Source of the DNA: Heterostelium multicystogenum
Taxonomy: Eukaryota; Evosea; Eumycetozoa; Acytosteliales; Acytosteliaceae
Assembly: GCA_003667245.1 (NCBI GenBank)
Contig: RCNN01000017.1
Span: 1 to 55,784 of the forward strand
DNA: 55,784 nucleotides
Direction of reading: 5' to 3'
Shown: positions 30,458 through 39,241 of the stretch, piece after piece
Layout: each line of letters begins with the position of its first letter
How positions within the stretch are numbered: the stretch's first letter is position 1
Program-made: the position numbers and the translations under genes
Notes under the pieces: model-generated
The model's database searches: none
Told to the model about the DNA's origin: nothing
What the model saw: only the letters and a program-made list of their open reading frames with translations

Positions 30458-30766
30458 TTATTCTATTTCTTTTAATTTATTTATAATTTTAACAATTTCT
30501 TTTTTTATATTTCCTGTTGTATAGGTAATTAATTTTGAAGAATAATTTACATTTAAATATAATTTTTTCATTTTATTTAATTCTTCTAAAAATATTCCTT
30601 TATTTATCATTTGAGAAAACTTTTTATTTAAAAATTTTTCTCTAGTTTTTAATATATATGCTAATTTTGTAATAATGTATCTTAAAAATAAAACATAGAA
30701 TAATCCGAATCCTATGATTAAATGATACATTTCATTAAAAAAAATTAAACTATCTAATTGTGGCAT
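30458..30766 (-). CDS. atp8: atp8 (ymf19 type), ATP synthase subunit 8
   Basis: 102 residues. Begins MPQLDSLIFFNEMYHLIIGFGLFYVLF, the MPQLD start plus a single membrane helix that defines Atp8; a charged C-terminal tail reaches along the peripheral stalk. Ends TAA and abuts atp4. Confidence 0.88.
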   Translation of the reverse strand: MPQLDSLIFFNEMYHLIIGFGLFYVLFLRYIITKLAYILKTREKFLNKKFSQMINKGIFLEELNKMKKLYLNVNYSSKLITYTTGNIKKEIVKIINKLKEIE

Positions 30767-30943
30767 TTTTATTTATAATTATTTTTTTTAAGTTTATTTA
30801 TAAACTTATTAAATTTTATTAACTTATTCTTGATTTTCAATTATAAAATTTTGTAAAGTTATATACTTAATAGTTAAATATTCTAATAAATATAACTAAT
30901 ATTTATAAATATTATATAACTTTTGTTTTAATTATATCCTTCT
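30767..30943 (-). other. cob-atp8 spacer with inverted repeats
   Basis: 177 bases without a gene, among the longest spacers here. It holds a perfect 8 bp stem with a 4-base loop at 30789-30808 (TAAGTTTA/TAAACTTA), a 16 bp palindrome at about 30899-30914, and 10 bp inverted repeats at 30856-30865 and 30913-30922. In transcript direction these lie just after the cob stop. They may mark an RNA processing or termination site; AT-rich chance pairing is possible. Confidence 0.4.
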
Positions 30944-32113
30944 TTATTTTTTTACTGAAGTGTATCCTTGTAATGCTTTAATAATTTTATATTCAATTAT
31001 ATAAATAAATGGAAATAAAACTAATACATAAAAAAAATATAAAAGAGTACATATAAAACCTAACATTAAATAAGGCTCTCCCGCAGGCATTCCTCCTAAA
31101 TATCCTAACATTAATCCTAATGCAAAAAAACTCCAAAATAAATGTTTATGAATTTTTCTAAAATAAGAACTACGTACATTAGAAATAGTTAAAAAAGGTA
31201 AAAATGTTAAAGTAACAATTGCCATTACTAATGCAATAACTCCTAAAACTTTATTTGGAATAGAACGTAACATTGCATAAAAAGGTAAAAAATACCACTC
31301 TGGTACGATATGTGCTGGTGTAACATTAGAATCTGCCATTAAATAATTATCAGGGTGTCCTAAATAATTTGGCATAAAACAAACAAAATAAAAAAATATA
31401 ATATAAAAAATAATTAAAGTAAATAAATCTTTAATTGTAAAAAATGGAGTAAAAGGAATGCTATCAACATTTGCATTAATTCCTAAAGGATTTGTAGATC
31501 CATTTTCTCTTAAAAAAATAATATGTAATCCTACTAATCCTACAATGATAAATGGAAATAAATAATGTAAACTAAAAAAACGATTTAAAGTAGGATTTGA
31601 AACAACAAAGCTTCCCCATAACCAAATAACAATAGCATCTCCAACTACAGGAATAACTGTAACTAAATTAGTAATTACAGTTGCTGCCCAATAACTCATT
31701 TGACCCCAAGGTAATACATATCCTAAAAAAGCAGTTAAAATAGTTAATAAAAATATAATAACTCCAGAAATCCAAACAAAAGTATTTGGTGATTGATAAG
31801 ATCCATAATATAATCCTCTTAACATATGAATATATAATACGATAAAGAAAAATGATGCACCATTTGCATGTACATATCGTAATAACCATCCATAATCAAC
31901 TTCTCTAACTAAACGTTCAATACTCATAAATGCTAAATCAACATGTGCTGTGTAATGCATTGCTAATAAAATACCTGTAACTAATTGCATTACTAAACAT
32001 ATTAATGAAAAAAATCCAAAATTCCAAAAATAACTAATATTTACAGGTTCTGGATAACGAACTCCTGCTTCATAAACTCCATTTATAATTTGATTTGATT
32101 TTACTAAACGCAT
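30944..32113 (-). CDS. cob: cob, cytochrome b
   Basis: 389 residues; the quinol-oxidising membrane subunit of complex III. Haem ligand histidines are H82 and H96 in helix B, and H183 and H197 in helix D. The Qo-site motif PEWY is at 271-274. Starts with ATG after a 90-base spacer from trnQ, and ends with TAA. No intron. Confidence 0.98.
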   Translation of the reverse strand: MRLVKSNQIINGVYEAGVRYPEPVNISYFWNFGFFSLICLVMQLVTGILLAMHYTAHVDLAFMSIERLVREVDYGWLLRYVHANGASFFFIVLYIHMLRGLYYGSYQSPNTFVWISGVIIFLLTILTAFLGYVLPWGQMSYWAATVITNLVTVIPVVGDAIVIWLWGSFVVSNPTLNRFFSLHYLFPFIIVGLVGLHIIFLRENGSTNPLGINANVDSIPFTPFFTIKDLFTLIIFYIIFFYFVCFMPNYLGHPDNYLMADSNVTPAHIVPEWYFLPFYAMLRSIPNKVLGVIALVMAIVTLTFLPFLTISNVRSSYFRKIHKHLFWSFFALGLMLGYLGGMPAGEPYLMLGFICTLLYFFYVLVLFPFIYIIEYKIIKALQGYTSVKK

Positions 32114-32203
32114 ATTTTTTTATAAAAAATTATATAATAAAAAAACAAAACTGACGTTTTTTCCCCTGATTAAATTCTATTACAGAGGAATAAAAAGTCG
32201 AAA

Positions 32204-32275
32204 ATGAGATAGAAGGATTCGAACCTTCGCATATCGATATCAAAAACCGATGCCTTACCGCTTGGCTATATCTCA
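32204..32275 (-). tRNA. trnQ: trnQ(UUG), tRNA-Gln
   Basis: Anticodon UUG in stem TCGGT/ATCGA. The acceptor pairs fully, starting with U1-A72 as in bacterial tRNA-Gln. No editing is predicted. Confidence 0.93.
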
Positions 32276-32520
32276 AATACTATTAATTTTACGCTATGTA
32301 TACTTATATGTTAGCCCATATAAATTTTCCTAATAGTTAAAACAGCTTATAATAAATAATTTAATAAAAATTTTATTTAATGTTTTATTTTATTTATTAT
32401 AGCAACATACGTTATTACGCAATTTTTAGTTATTCTAAAATTTACAAACAATGTGTTTAAGATTTTATAATTAAAAGTATATTTTTTTATTTTTTAGTAC
32501 TACTAAACTTATTAAATAAA
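32276..32520 (-). other. Spacer between rnl and trnQ; possible divergent 5S rRNA region
   Basis: About 245 bases with no ORF. Within it, 32289-32422 (134 nt on the minus strand) could fold as three arms: a closing stem TTGCGTAAT/ATAGCGTAA with one A-A mismatch, a long AT hairpin, and a TTATATG/CATATAA hairpin. That is the outline of a 5S rRNA, and A. castellanii mtDNA is known to encode 5S rRNA. The conserved loop C and loop E sequences are not evident, so this is only a candidate. Confidence 0.3.
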
Positions 32521-32888
32521 TAATGTATAATTAATTAATATTAATTAGATATGTTACCATTTAGTATATATGTAGCCTATCAAAGTAATCGTCTTTTACT
32601 TAAAATAAAATATGAAAAATAAGATTCCCACTTAAGATTTCTTCAGCGGTTACCTCCAAATAATACAAAAAATTATTTATATTTAAACGTAGCTACTTAA
32701 CAATACTCTTTTAAGAATAATTAATACACCAGCGGTTTATCCTTCTCGGTCCTCTCGTACTAGAGTCAGCATTTTTCTATTTTAATTATAACAGTAGATA
32801 GGGACCGAACTGTCTCACGACGTTCTAAACCCAGCTCACGTACCACTTTAAATACTGAACACGTATACCCTTGGAAACTATTGCAACT

Positions 32889-32924
<36 letters not shown>

Positions 32925-32951
32925 AAGAGACAGATATGAACTCTAACTCTC

Positions 32952-32988
<37 letters not shown>

Positions 32989-33447
32989 AGCGATAACCTT
33001 TCCACACAGCATTATCGGATCACTATGACCGACTTTCGTCTCTGATTGACTTGTATGTCTTTCAGTCAAGCAAGCTTTTGCCATTACACTTTTAAAACTA
33101 AACGTAGTTAGTTTAAGCTTACCTTTGTACGCCTCCGTTACTCTTTCGGAGGCGACCACCCCAGTCAAACTACCTATTATACACTATAAATTTTTAGTAT
33201 TAAATTCTAATTTGTTTAGTATTTCAACAACGCCTCCTTTAAATTAACCTGAATTAAAAAATCATAAGCTCCTAAATATCCTACACTATTAAAATAATCA
33301 TACAATATATAATCAAAGTCAAGGTGCACGGGGTCTTTCCGTCTAGCTGCTATTATTCCGCATCTTCACGGAAAATTCAACTTCATTGAGATGATATTGG
33401 AGACAGTAGGGAAGTCGTTACACTATTCATGCGCGTCGAAAATTACT

Positions 33448-33480
<33 letters not shown>

Positions 33481-35240
33481 GGTTACAGCCGCCGTTTACT
33501 GAGACTTCAATTCAAAACTTTCATTTCTCCTTTTCATCTTAGCAGCACCGGGCAAGTGTCAAGCCCTATACATCTTATTACTAATTTGCAGAGCCCTGTG
33601 TTTTTAGTAAACAGTCGCTACCCTCTATTTTCTATGGCCTAAAAAAGGCACTCTTTCTCCCGAAGTTACAGAGTCATTTTGCCGAGTTCCTTCAATATCA
33701 TTCACTCTACACTTTAATATTCCCTATCAATTAACCAGTGTCGGTTTAAGTACGGTTTATTATATTATTAACTATTTTTAAAACAAAATTATATATTATA
33801 AATTATAAAAATATATTAATTTATAATTGTAATTTCATTGTCATTAATAATAAGCTTAGAACTATTAATCTAACTATCCATCAATTTTTTATTTTCATAG
33901 TAATCTTAGGAACCGACTAACCCTAATATGTTTAACATTTTATTAGGAAACCTCTAATTTTCAGTGATAATATTTTTATATTATTTTACATTACTCATAT
34001 CAGCATTCTTAATTTTGATATCTTCATAAAATTTTTTTAATTTTACTTTATTGACATACAAAACACTTTACTACCAATTTTATAATTTTGTAGTTTCTGT
34101 ATAATACTTAGTTCATATACATTGTTGGCAGAATAAAAGCCTTAAATCGGTGAGCTGTTACGCTTTCTTTAAAAGATGGCTGCTTCCAAGCCTACTTCCC
34201 AATTAACTTCACTTTTTTCACGCCTTTGACACTTTATTATTATTTACGAACATTAACTTACAATCTGGGCTGTTTCCCTTTCGACATTGAACCTTAGCAC
34301 TCAAAGTCTGATTAATGATAATCCAATTTATAGTATTCGAAGTTTAAATGACAAAACAAATTTCTCCATTTTAAATCACTCAGTGCTCTACCCCTATAAT
34401 TTTCTTTATCATCACTCTACCTACATAGATTTCGTAAAGAACAGCTATCACCAAGTTTGATTAGCCTTTCACTCCTAATTACAAATCATTCCAATCTGTT
34501 GCAACAGATACGGGTTCAGTCAAATTTAAAATACGAATATTTTAAAAATACTTATTCATAATTAGATCACTTGGTTTCGGGTCTAAAAAATATAACTCTT
34601 CACTTTTTAAAATTTGCTTTCGCTACGCCTACAGTTACCACCTTAAGCTTGCTATATTAATTAACTCGCTGACCCATTATACAAAAGGTACGTTGTTATA
34701 ATTTTTTTAATTTATTTCCAACTGCTATTCAAATTTACAATTTCAAGGTCTTTTCACTACTTAGATTTTCTCCTAAACTTTCTTTTTCATCTTTCCTTCA
34801 CAGTACTTGTACACTATCAGTCATTTAAGCATATGTAGAGTTTGAGAGTGGGCTCCCAAATTTCAAACAAAATTTCACGTATTTCATTTTACTCATTTCT
34901 TTATTGATTTATTTTAATTACAGGACTATCACCTTGTTTCATAAAGGTATTCCACCTTATTTCATTTTTTTTTCATAAAGCTTACTCTGCTTTGATTTCG
35001 CTCACCACTACTTTCAAAATCTTTGTTAATTTCTTTTCCTTTAGTTACTGAGATGTTTCACTTCACTAAGTTTTTTTGCTTTTCAGTTTTCTGCAAGGAG
35101 ATTTATAGATCTTCAATATATATTGCTATATTATTTTTAATGTTTTACCTATAACTTTTCGTACATATATTACGTCCTTTTTTCTTAAATACATAGATAT
35201 CTGTTATAAACTTTTCTTTATACTTTTAATTTTTTTATCT
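32521..35240 (-). rRNA. rnl: rnl, mitochondrial large-subunit rRNA
   Basis: About 2.7 kb. On the minus strand the sarcin-ricin loop (AGTACGAGAGGACCG) is near 32750, the peptidyl-transferase region near 32880-32980 (complement reads CGATCAGCCTGTTATCCCC), GACGGAAAGACCCCGTGCACC near 33330, and the 5' domain motif GAAGTGAAACATCTCAGTA near 35050. The ends are estimated from similarity to bacterial 23S. The conserved domain IV-V sequence is continuous, with no intron at the places where A. castellanii rnl has group I introns. Confidence 0.95.
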
Positions 35241-35256
35241 AAAATTTACCCATATT

Positions 35257-35328
35257 TACGCTAAAGTGGATTTGAACCACTGACTGTTCGCTTATCAAAC
35301 GAACACTCTACCACTGAGTTATTAGCTT
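35257..35328 (-). tRNA. trnI: trnI(GAU), tRNA-Ile
   Basis: Anticodon GAU in stem TTCGT/GCGAA. Acceptor positions 1 and 3-7 pair; position 2 is A opposite G71, an editing site. Its position 1 (35328) is also the discriminator base of trnP. Confidence 0.92.
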
Positions 35329-35401
35329 CGGAATGATCAGGCTTGAACTGATACTCTTTCGTTCCCAAAACGAATGCATTACCCATTTATGCTACATTCT
35401 T
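35328..35401 (-). tRNA. trnP: trnP(UGG), tRNA-Pro
   Basis: Anticodon UGG in stem TTCGT/ACGAA. Acceptor positions 3-7 pair; positions 1 and 2 are A-G and A-C mismatches. Overlaps trnI by one base. Confidence 0.92.
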
Positions 35402-35427
35402 TTCTTTATTTAATCTTATATATTCTT

Positions 35428-35479
35428 ACTTTATATAAAAGTGTTTTTCTATATTATTTTTTTTTGTTATAATTTTCTA
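35428..35479 (-). promoter_or_regulatory. 52 bp block shared upstream of both rRNA units, candidate promoter
   Basis: The same-length block occurs at 40936-40987. The inner end is identical for 22 bases (plus-strand TTTTTTTTGTTATAATTTTCTA). In transcript direction it starts TAGAAAATTATAAC, touches the palindrome, and is followed by trnP-trnI-rnl. No other intergenic region has it. Inferred to be the rRNA promoter, or part of a combined processing and start site. Confidence 0.55.
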
Positions 35480-35536
35480 TATAAAATAAAAAGGGTGGAT
35501 ATTTTTATAAAAATATCCACCCTTTTTATTTTATAT
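35479..35536. terminator. 58 bp perfect palindrome after atp9, candidate terminator or processing hairpin
   Basis: Perfect inverted repeat with no central spacer (centre between 35507 and 35508); every pair from 35479/35536 inwards is complementary. A GGGTGG/CCACCC block sits in the middle of AT arms. It lies 23 bases after the atp9 stop and before trnP. Compare the palindrome at 40983-41044 in the same position relative to rns. Confidence 0.7.
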
Positions 35537-35559
35537 TTTTTATTTCTATTAAAAATAAA

Positions 35560-35823
35560 TTATGAATATAAAATTAAGAAAGACATCATTAATGCTAATA
35601 ATGCTACTGCTTCTGTTAAAGCGAATCCTAACATTGTTAATTTAAATAATTCTCCTCTTAAATTTGGATTAAAACTTACAGATAAAACGAATGCTGCAAA
35701 TACTAAACCAACTCCTGCTCCTGCTCCTGCTAATCCGATTGATGCTAATCCTGCTCCTACTTTTTTTCCTAATTCTACAATTGCTGTAGATAATTCAATT
35801 TGTTCAATTTTTACTACTTTCAT
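35560..35823 (-). CDS. atp9: atp9, ATP synthase subunit c
   Basis: 87 residues, two membrane helices joined by the polar RGELF loop. The glycine zipper GAGLASIGLAGAGAGVG is in helix 1 and the proton-carrying Glu is E71 (FALTEAVAL) in helix 2. A 14-residue hydrophilic N-terminus precedes the core. Last gene before the 58 bp palindrome. Confidence 0.97.
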   Translation of the reverse strand: MKVVKIEQIELSTAIVELGKKVGAGLASIGLAGAGAGVGLVFAAFVLSVSFNPNLRGELFKLTMLGFALTEAVALLALMMSFLILYS

Positions 35824-36017
35824 GCTTTTTTATTATTAATATTCTTACATATTCTTTATTATAAAATTTATCATTTTCTTTTATTAATATCTTTTTTTTT
35901 TACTTTTTCTCAATTTTATTAAATTACGATAATATTACCCACATTCTAAACGTAAAATCCAATTACTAAATAATAATATACTTATTAATCTAATATTTAA
36001 ATTGTTATTACATAAGA
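35824..36017 (-). other. nad6-atp9 spacer
   Basis: 194 bases without an ORF. Most is AT-rich, but 35935-35962 holds a richer patch (minus strand TTGGATTTTACGTTTAGAATG then TGGG) that can form a 6 bp stem with a CGTT loop. This may be a leader or a small structured RNA. I see nothing else. Confidence 0.3.
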
Positions 36018-36920
36018 CTATTTATGATGTTCTCGTTTAGTTACTTTAACATCATAAAATTTTATATTTCCTATATAATCCTTTGAAATTTGTTCAAATA
36101 AATTTTGACTTCTATTATTTTCTAAGCGACGTTTTATTAATAACTCTTCTGTTATATAAATTACTCCAACCATTGCTACTAATAAAATTAAACATGCTAA
36201 AATAAACCAAATACTATTTGATGCATATAATAAATTACTTCCAATATGTTTTATATCTGTAGTTTGAATAAATTTTTCATAAATATTTTCATATTGAGTA
36301 AATTTAATATTGTAAATAGATTCACTTTTGATATTTTTCAATAATTCTATATGTTTAATATCTACAACTAAAGCAAATAAAGCTATTGTACTAAAATTTA
36401 TAATATTATTTGATGTAATTTTATCAAAAATTATAGCTTGAATTTCTTTTAAATTTTCTGTCATTTTACTAAAATCTACATTTCTATATGATATATTTGT
36501 TAATATATTTTGTGTTATATTATTATTTAATAATTCTAAATATATTTGTTTTGAAAATTCAATCTCATTTACAGGTATTTGTATTTTAAATTTAAATATA
36601 ATTAAACTAATTAATCCTAAAATATTTAAACTTAAAAAAATTAAAAATGGATAATATTTTTTTAAATTATCTTTAATTTCTACTACATTAATATTTATCA
36701 TCATGATGATAAATAAAAATAATACTGCCACTGCCCCTACATTTACTAAAATAAATATACATGCTAAAAATTCCATATCTAATATGATTAATATACATGC
36801 ATAGCACCAAAATATTATGATTAAATTTAATACACTATATATTGGATTTACATTTTTTATAATTATATACATACTTACTGCTATTATTCCTAAAAAAAAT
36901 ATTATTATATTATTCATCAT
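36018..36920 (-). CDS. nad6: nad6, NADH dehydrogenase subunit 6 with internal insertion
   Basis: 300 residues against about 200 in most relatives. Residues 1-75 (with VNVGAVAVLFLFIIMM) and 228-262 (the end with LACLILLVAMVGVIYIT) are standard Nad6. Between them, about residues 113-225, is a hydrophilic Asn- and Lys-rich insertion, and about 40 charged residues follow the last helix. Starts with ATG 11 bases inside orf223 and ends with TAG. Confidence 0.9.
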   Translation of the reverse strand: MMNNIIIFFLGIIAVSMYIIIKNVNPIYSVLNLIIIFWCYACILIILDMEFLACIFILVNVGAVAVLFLFIIMMININVVEIKDNLKKYYPFLIFLSLNILGLISLIIFKFKIQIPVNEIEFSKQIYLELLNNNITQNILTNISYRNVDFSKMTENLKEIQAIIFDKITSNNIINFSTIALFALVVDIKHIELLKNIKSESIYNIKFTQYENIYEKFIQTTDIKHIGSNLLYASNSIWFILACLILLVAMVGVIYITEELLIKRRLENNRSQNLFEQISKDYIGNIKFYDVKVTKREHHK

Positions 36921-37581
36921 TTTCTTTATTTTTTTTTATTTTTTGTAATTTAACTAAAGTTAAATAATCATCAACTTCTTTTTTATTTTTTTTTTTTAAC
37001 CTAAAATTAGATTCAACTAAAAATTGTAATTCTTTATTTTTTTTTAAGTTATTTAAGTTATTATATTTTTCTTTCAATGTTTTTTCATCTCTTTGTAAAT
37101 TAGTTAATTCTAACATTAAATCACATTTTTTTTCTATTAATACTATTAAATAATTTATTTTTGCACGAATATTTAAAATTTGTTTTAAACAAATTTTCAA
37201 ATCCTCCTTTACTTGTTGTACTTGTATTAAATATTGTTTATTATTTAAAGTACGTTCTTCTTTATATTCTTCTTCTAATTCTTCATCTAATTTTTTAGTT
37301 AAAATTATTTCTTTTACTTTTGCTTGTTCATATAATTTTTTTTGTTCCTTTAATTGCAATTGTAAATTATATTTACGCCTACGTCTTTCATTTTTTTTTT
37401 GTTGTTGCTTTGTTAATGGTTCAGGATATCTACCATATTCTTCAAGCATTTCAGCTTTAATTTGTTCATATTCTTCTTTTTTTTTTTTTATCCCTTGCCT
37501 TTTTAATTGTAGTTCTTGAGTTGCTAATTTTTGTTGATCTTCATGAAATTGAACTTGTAATTTATCAATTAAATGCTTCAT
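36910..37581 (-). CDS. orf223, unidentified coiled-coil protein
   Basis: 223 residues, extremely rich in Lys, Glu, Gln and Leu, with heptad-like spacing over most of its length (for example KLDEELEEEYKEERTL and the KEKYNNLNNLKKNKELQFL region). There is no membrane segment and no signal. It sits between nad1 and nad6, four bases after nad1 and overlapping nad6 by 11, so it is translated from the same message. The tight packing argues it is a real gene. I do not recognise a family; a stalk-like or ribosomal role is only a guess. Confidence 0.65.
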   Translation of the reverse strand: MKHLIDKLQVQFHEDQQKLATQELQLKRQGIKKKKEEYEQIKAEMLEEYGRYPEPLTKQQQKKNERRRRKYNLQLQLKEQKKLYEQAKVKEIILTKKLDEELEEEYKEERTLNNKQYLIQVQQVKEDLKICLKQILNIRAKINYLIVLIEKKCDLMLELTNLQRDEKTLKEKYNNLNNLKKNKELQFLVESNFRLKKKNKKEVDDYLTLVKLQKIKKNKENDE

Positions 37582-37585
37582 TTTT

Positions 37586-38545
37586 TTATTTGATTAATCC
37601 TACAATAATTGTAACAATACTTACATAGTACATTAAAGATATTGGTAATAAAACCTTCCATCCTAAATACATTAATTGATCATAGCGATATCGAGGTAAA
37701 GTTGCTCTAACCCAAATAAATGTAAATACTACAAATACAATTTTTAAACTATAAAAAATATATGAAAAAAAAGAATTTTCAATACATCCACCAAAAAATA
37801 AAATAACCATTAATGTACTCATAAAAATAATATTTGCATATTCTCCTAAAAAAAATAATGCAAATCCTGTTGATGAATATTCAACATTATATCCAGCTAC
37901 TAATTCTGCTTCTGCTTCAGGAAGATCAAAAGGAGGTCTATTTGTTTCCGCTAAACAAGTAATATAACACATTACTCCTGCAGGCAATAATGTAATAATA
38001 TTCCAAACATTTTTTTGACTCATCATTATTTCTTGTAAATTTAAAGTATTTGTGTAACAAATAATTGTTAAAATTATTAATCCTAACGATACTTCATAAG
38101 ATACCATCTGTGCAGCAGAACGTAATCCTCCTAAAAATGCATATTTTGAATTACTTGCCCACCCTGCTAATATTATTCCATAAACTCCTAATGAACCTAT
38201 AGCTAATATAAATAAAATTCCACTATTTATATTAGCTAAAAAACTTATTGGACCTATTGGCATAATACTCCATAATAATAAACTTACAGTAAATGTTAAT
38301 ATTGGCGCAATTATAAATATTTCTTTATTTGCTGCAATAGGTATAATTGTTTCTTTTAATACTAATTTTAATCCATCTGCTAATGGTTGTAATAATCCTA
38401 AAAATCCTACAACATTAGGTCCTCTTCTTTTTTGAATAGCTGCCATAACTTTTCTTTCATATAATGTAGTATACGCTACAATTATTAATATTCCTACAAT
38501 TATACTTAAACTTTTTATTACACTTTCTATTATTAAATTTATCAT
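37586..38545 (-). CDS. nad1: nad1, NADH dehydrogenase subunit 1
   Basis: 319 residues, eight-helix complex I subunit that helps form the quinone tunnel. [32 protein letters not shown] near the start and the [26 protein letters not shown] loop are diagnostic. ATG start, TAA stop, ordinary length. First protein gene after the tRNA cluster that follows rns. Confidence 0.98.
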   Translation of the reverse strand: MINLIIESVIKSLSIIVGILIIVAYTTLYERKVMAAIQKRRGPNVVGFLGLLQPLADGLKLVLKETIIPIAANKEIFIIAPILTFTVSLLLWSIMPIGPISFLANINSGILFILAIGSLGVYGIILAGWASNSKYAFLGGLRSAAQMVSYEVSLGLIILTIICYTNTLNLQEIMMSQKNVWNIITLLPAGVMCYITCLAETNRPPFDLPEAEAELVAGYNVEYSSTGFALFFLGEYANIIFMSTLMVILFFGGCIENSFFSYIFYSLKIVFVVFTFIWVRATLPRYRYDQLMYLGWKVLLPISLMYYVSIVTIIVGLIK

Positions 38546-38575
38546 ATTTTTTGCTCTAATAATTATTTTTTTATA

Positions 38576-38657
38576 TTGCGAGAACAGGATTCGAACCTAT
38601 ACTATATTATTTATTTTTAATAAATAATCTGAACTTCCTTTTATATTCGATCTCTTT
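38576..38657 (-). tRNA. tRNA-like gene with aberrant anticodon arm (identity unknown)
   Basis: A canonical D arm (GAAT/GTTC with A14, G18-G19 and A21), T arm (ATAGG/CCTGT, loop TTCGAAT) and acceptor positions 4-7 are present. Positions 1-3 (AAA opposite A72, C71 and G70) are all mismatched, as in edited tRNAs. Where the anticodon arm should be is a perfect hairpin, ATTATTTA/TAAATAAT around loop TTAAAAA, longer than the usual 5 bp. If that loop is used, the anticodon would be AAA, which is implausible. Could be a non-decoding tRNA-like RNA or a decayed tRNA. Confidence 0.65.
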
Positions 38658-38683
38658 TTTTCTTTATTTCCCATTTTAATTTG

Positions 38684-38755
38684 TAGGGGGAGTAGGATTC
38701 GAACCCACACTTAAGGATCATGACTCCTTTGAACTACCAATTATTCTATCCCCAA
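38684..38755 (-). tRNA. trnM: trnM(CAU) copy a, likely initiator tRNA-Met
   Basis: Anticodon CAU in stem AAGGA/TCCTT. Acceptor pairs at 3-7 form a GGGG/CCCC block as in bacterial initiators; positions 1 and 2 are U-U and U-C mismatches. The strong GC block and an unpaired 1:72 hint at initiator function, but editing could restore these pairs. Confidence 0.88.
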
Positions 38756-38757
38756 AG

Positions 38758-38831
38758 TGCTTCCGACAGGACTTGAACCTGTATTTCTTTCATTATGAAT
38801 GAAATGTTTTGCCTAATTAAACTACAAAAGC
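38758..38831 (-). tRNA. trnM: trnM or trnI(CAU) copy b
   Basis: Anticodon CAU in stem TTTCA/TGAAA. The acceptor pairs fully with two G-U pairs, so no editing is predicted. It may be elongator tRNA-Met, or tRNA-Ile for AUA codons with a modified C34; AUA is common in these genes. Confidence 0.85.
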
Positions 38832-38858
38832 CCTAAATTTTAAATTTACATAATATTA

Positions 38859-38932
38859 TCAACTCTGAAAGACTTGAACTTTCATCAATAACTTAGAAGG
38901 CTACTGTTTTACCTACATTAAACTAAGAGTTA
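38859..38932 (-). tRNA. trnR: trnR(UCU), tRNA-Arg
   Basis: Anticodon UCU in loop CTTCTAA with a stem of three Watson-Crick and two G-U pairs. The acceptor pairs fully apart from U1-G72, which editing may convert. Confidence 0.88.
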
Positions 38933-38968
38933 GTTATGTTTATATAAAAAAACTTAATAATCAAGTAT

Positions 38969-39040
38969 TGTCTGTACTGAGAGTCGAACCCAGACCTGAC
39001 AGCTTAAAAGACTGCTGCACTACCATTATGCTATACAGAT
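38969..39040 (-). tRNA. trnK: trnK(UUU), tRNA-Lys
   Basis: Anticodon UUU in loop CTTTTAA, stem GCAGT/GCTGT with two G-U pairs. Acceptor positions 2-7 pair; position 1 is A opposite C72, an editing site. Confidence 0.92.
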
Positions 39041-39195
39041 TATATATTAATTATTATTTTTAAATTATCATAAGTATTCTTTATTATCTGAATCTTTTAA
39101 GATTTTTTTTTCTGTTATTATTTTCTTAACAGAATATTTTAAATTATCTTTTATAAATATAATATTAGTTTAATGTCATTGCGGACTTTTAATTA
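39041..39195 (-). other. rns-trnK spacer with a stem-loop
   Basis: 155 bases without a gene. A perfect 8 bp stem (TTCTGTTA/TAACAGAA, 39110-39117 with 39127-39134) with a 9-base loop lies in the middle. It could guide 3' processing of the small rRNA. Nothing else is visible. Confidence 0.3.
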
Positions 39196-39207
39196 TAAGG
39201 AGTTTAT

Positions 39208-39241
<34 letters not shown>

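Noticed and set aside
32980..33168. ORF inside the large rRNA
   Set aside because: It falls within conserved 23S-like sequence and has no protein similarity that I can see.
35930..36013. 5S rRNA in the nad6-atp9 spacer
   Set aside because: A loop C-like string and a possible 6 bp closing stem can be found, but the enclosed length is only about 85-90 bases and the loop E pattern is missing.
38576..38657. tRNA-Phe(AAA) for the odd tRNA-like gene
   Set aside because: An A34 anticodon for Phe would be anomalous, two trnF(GAA) genes already exist, and the stem is longer than a normal anticodon stem.
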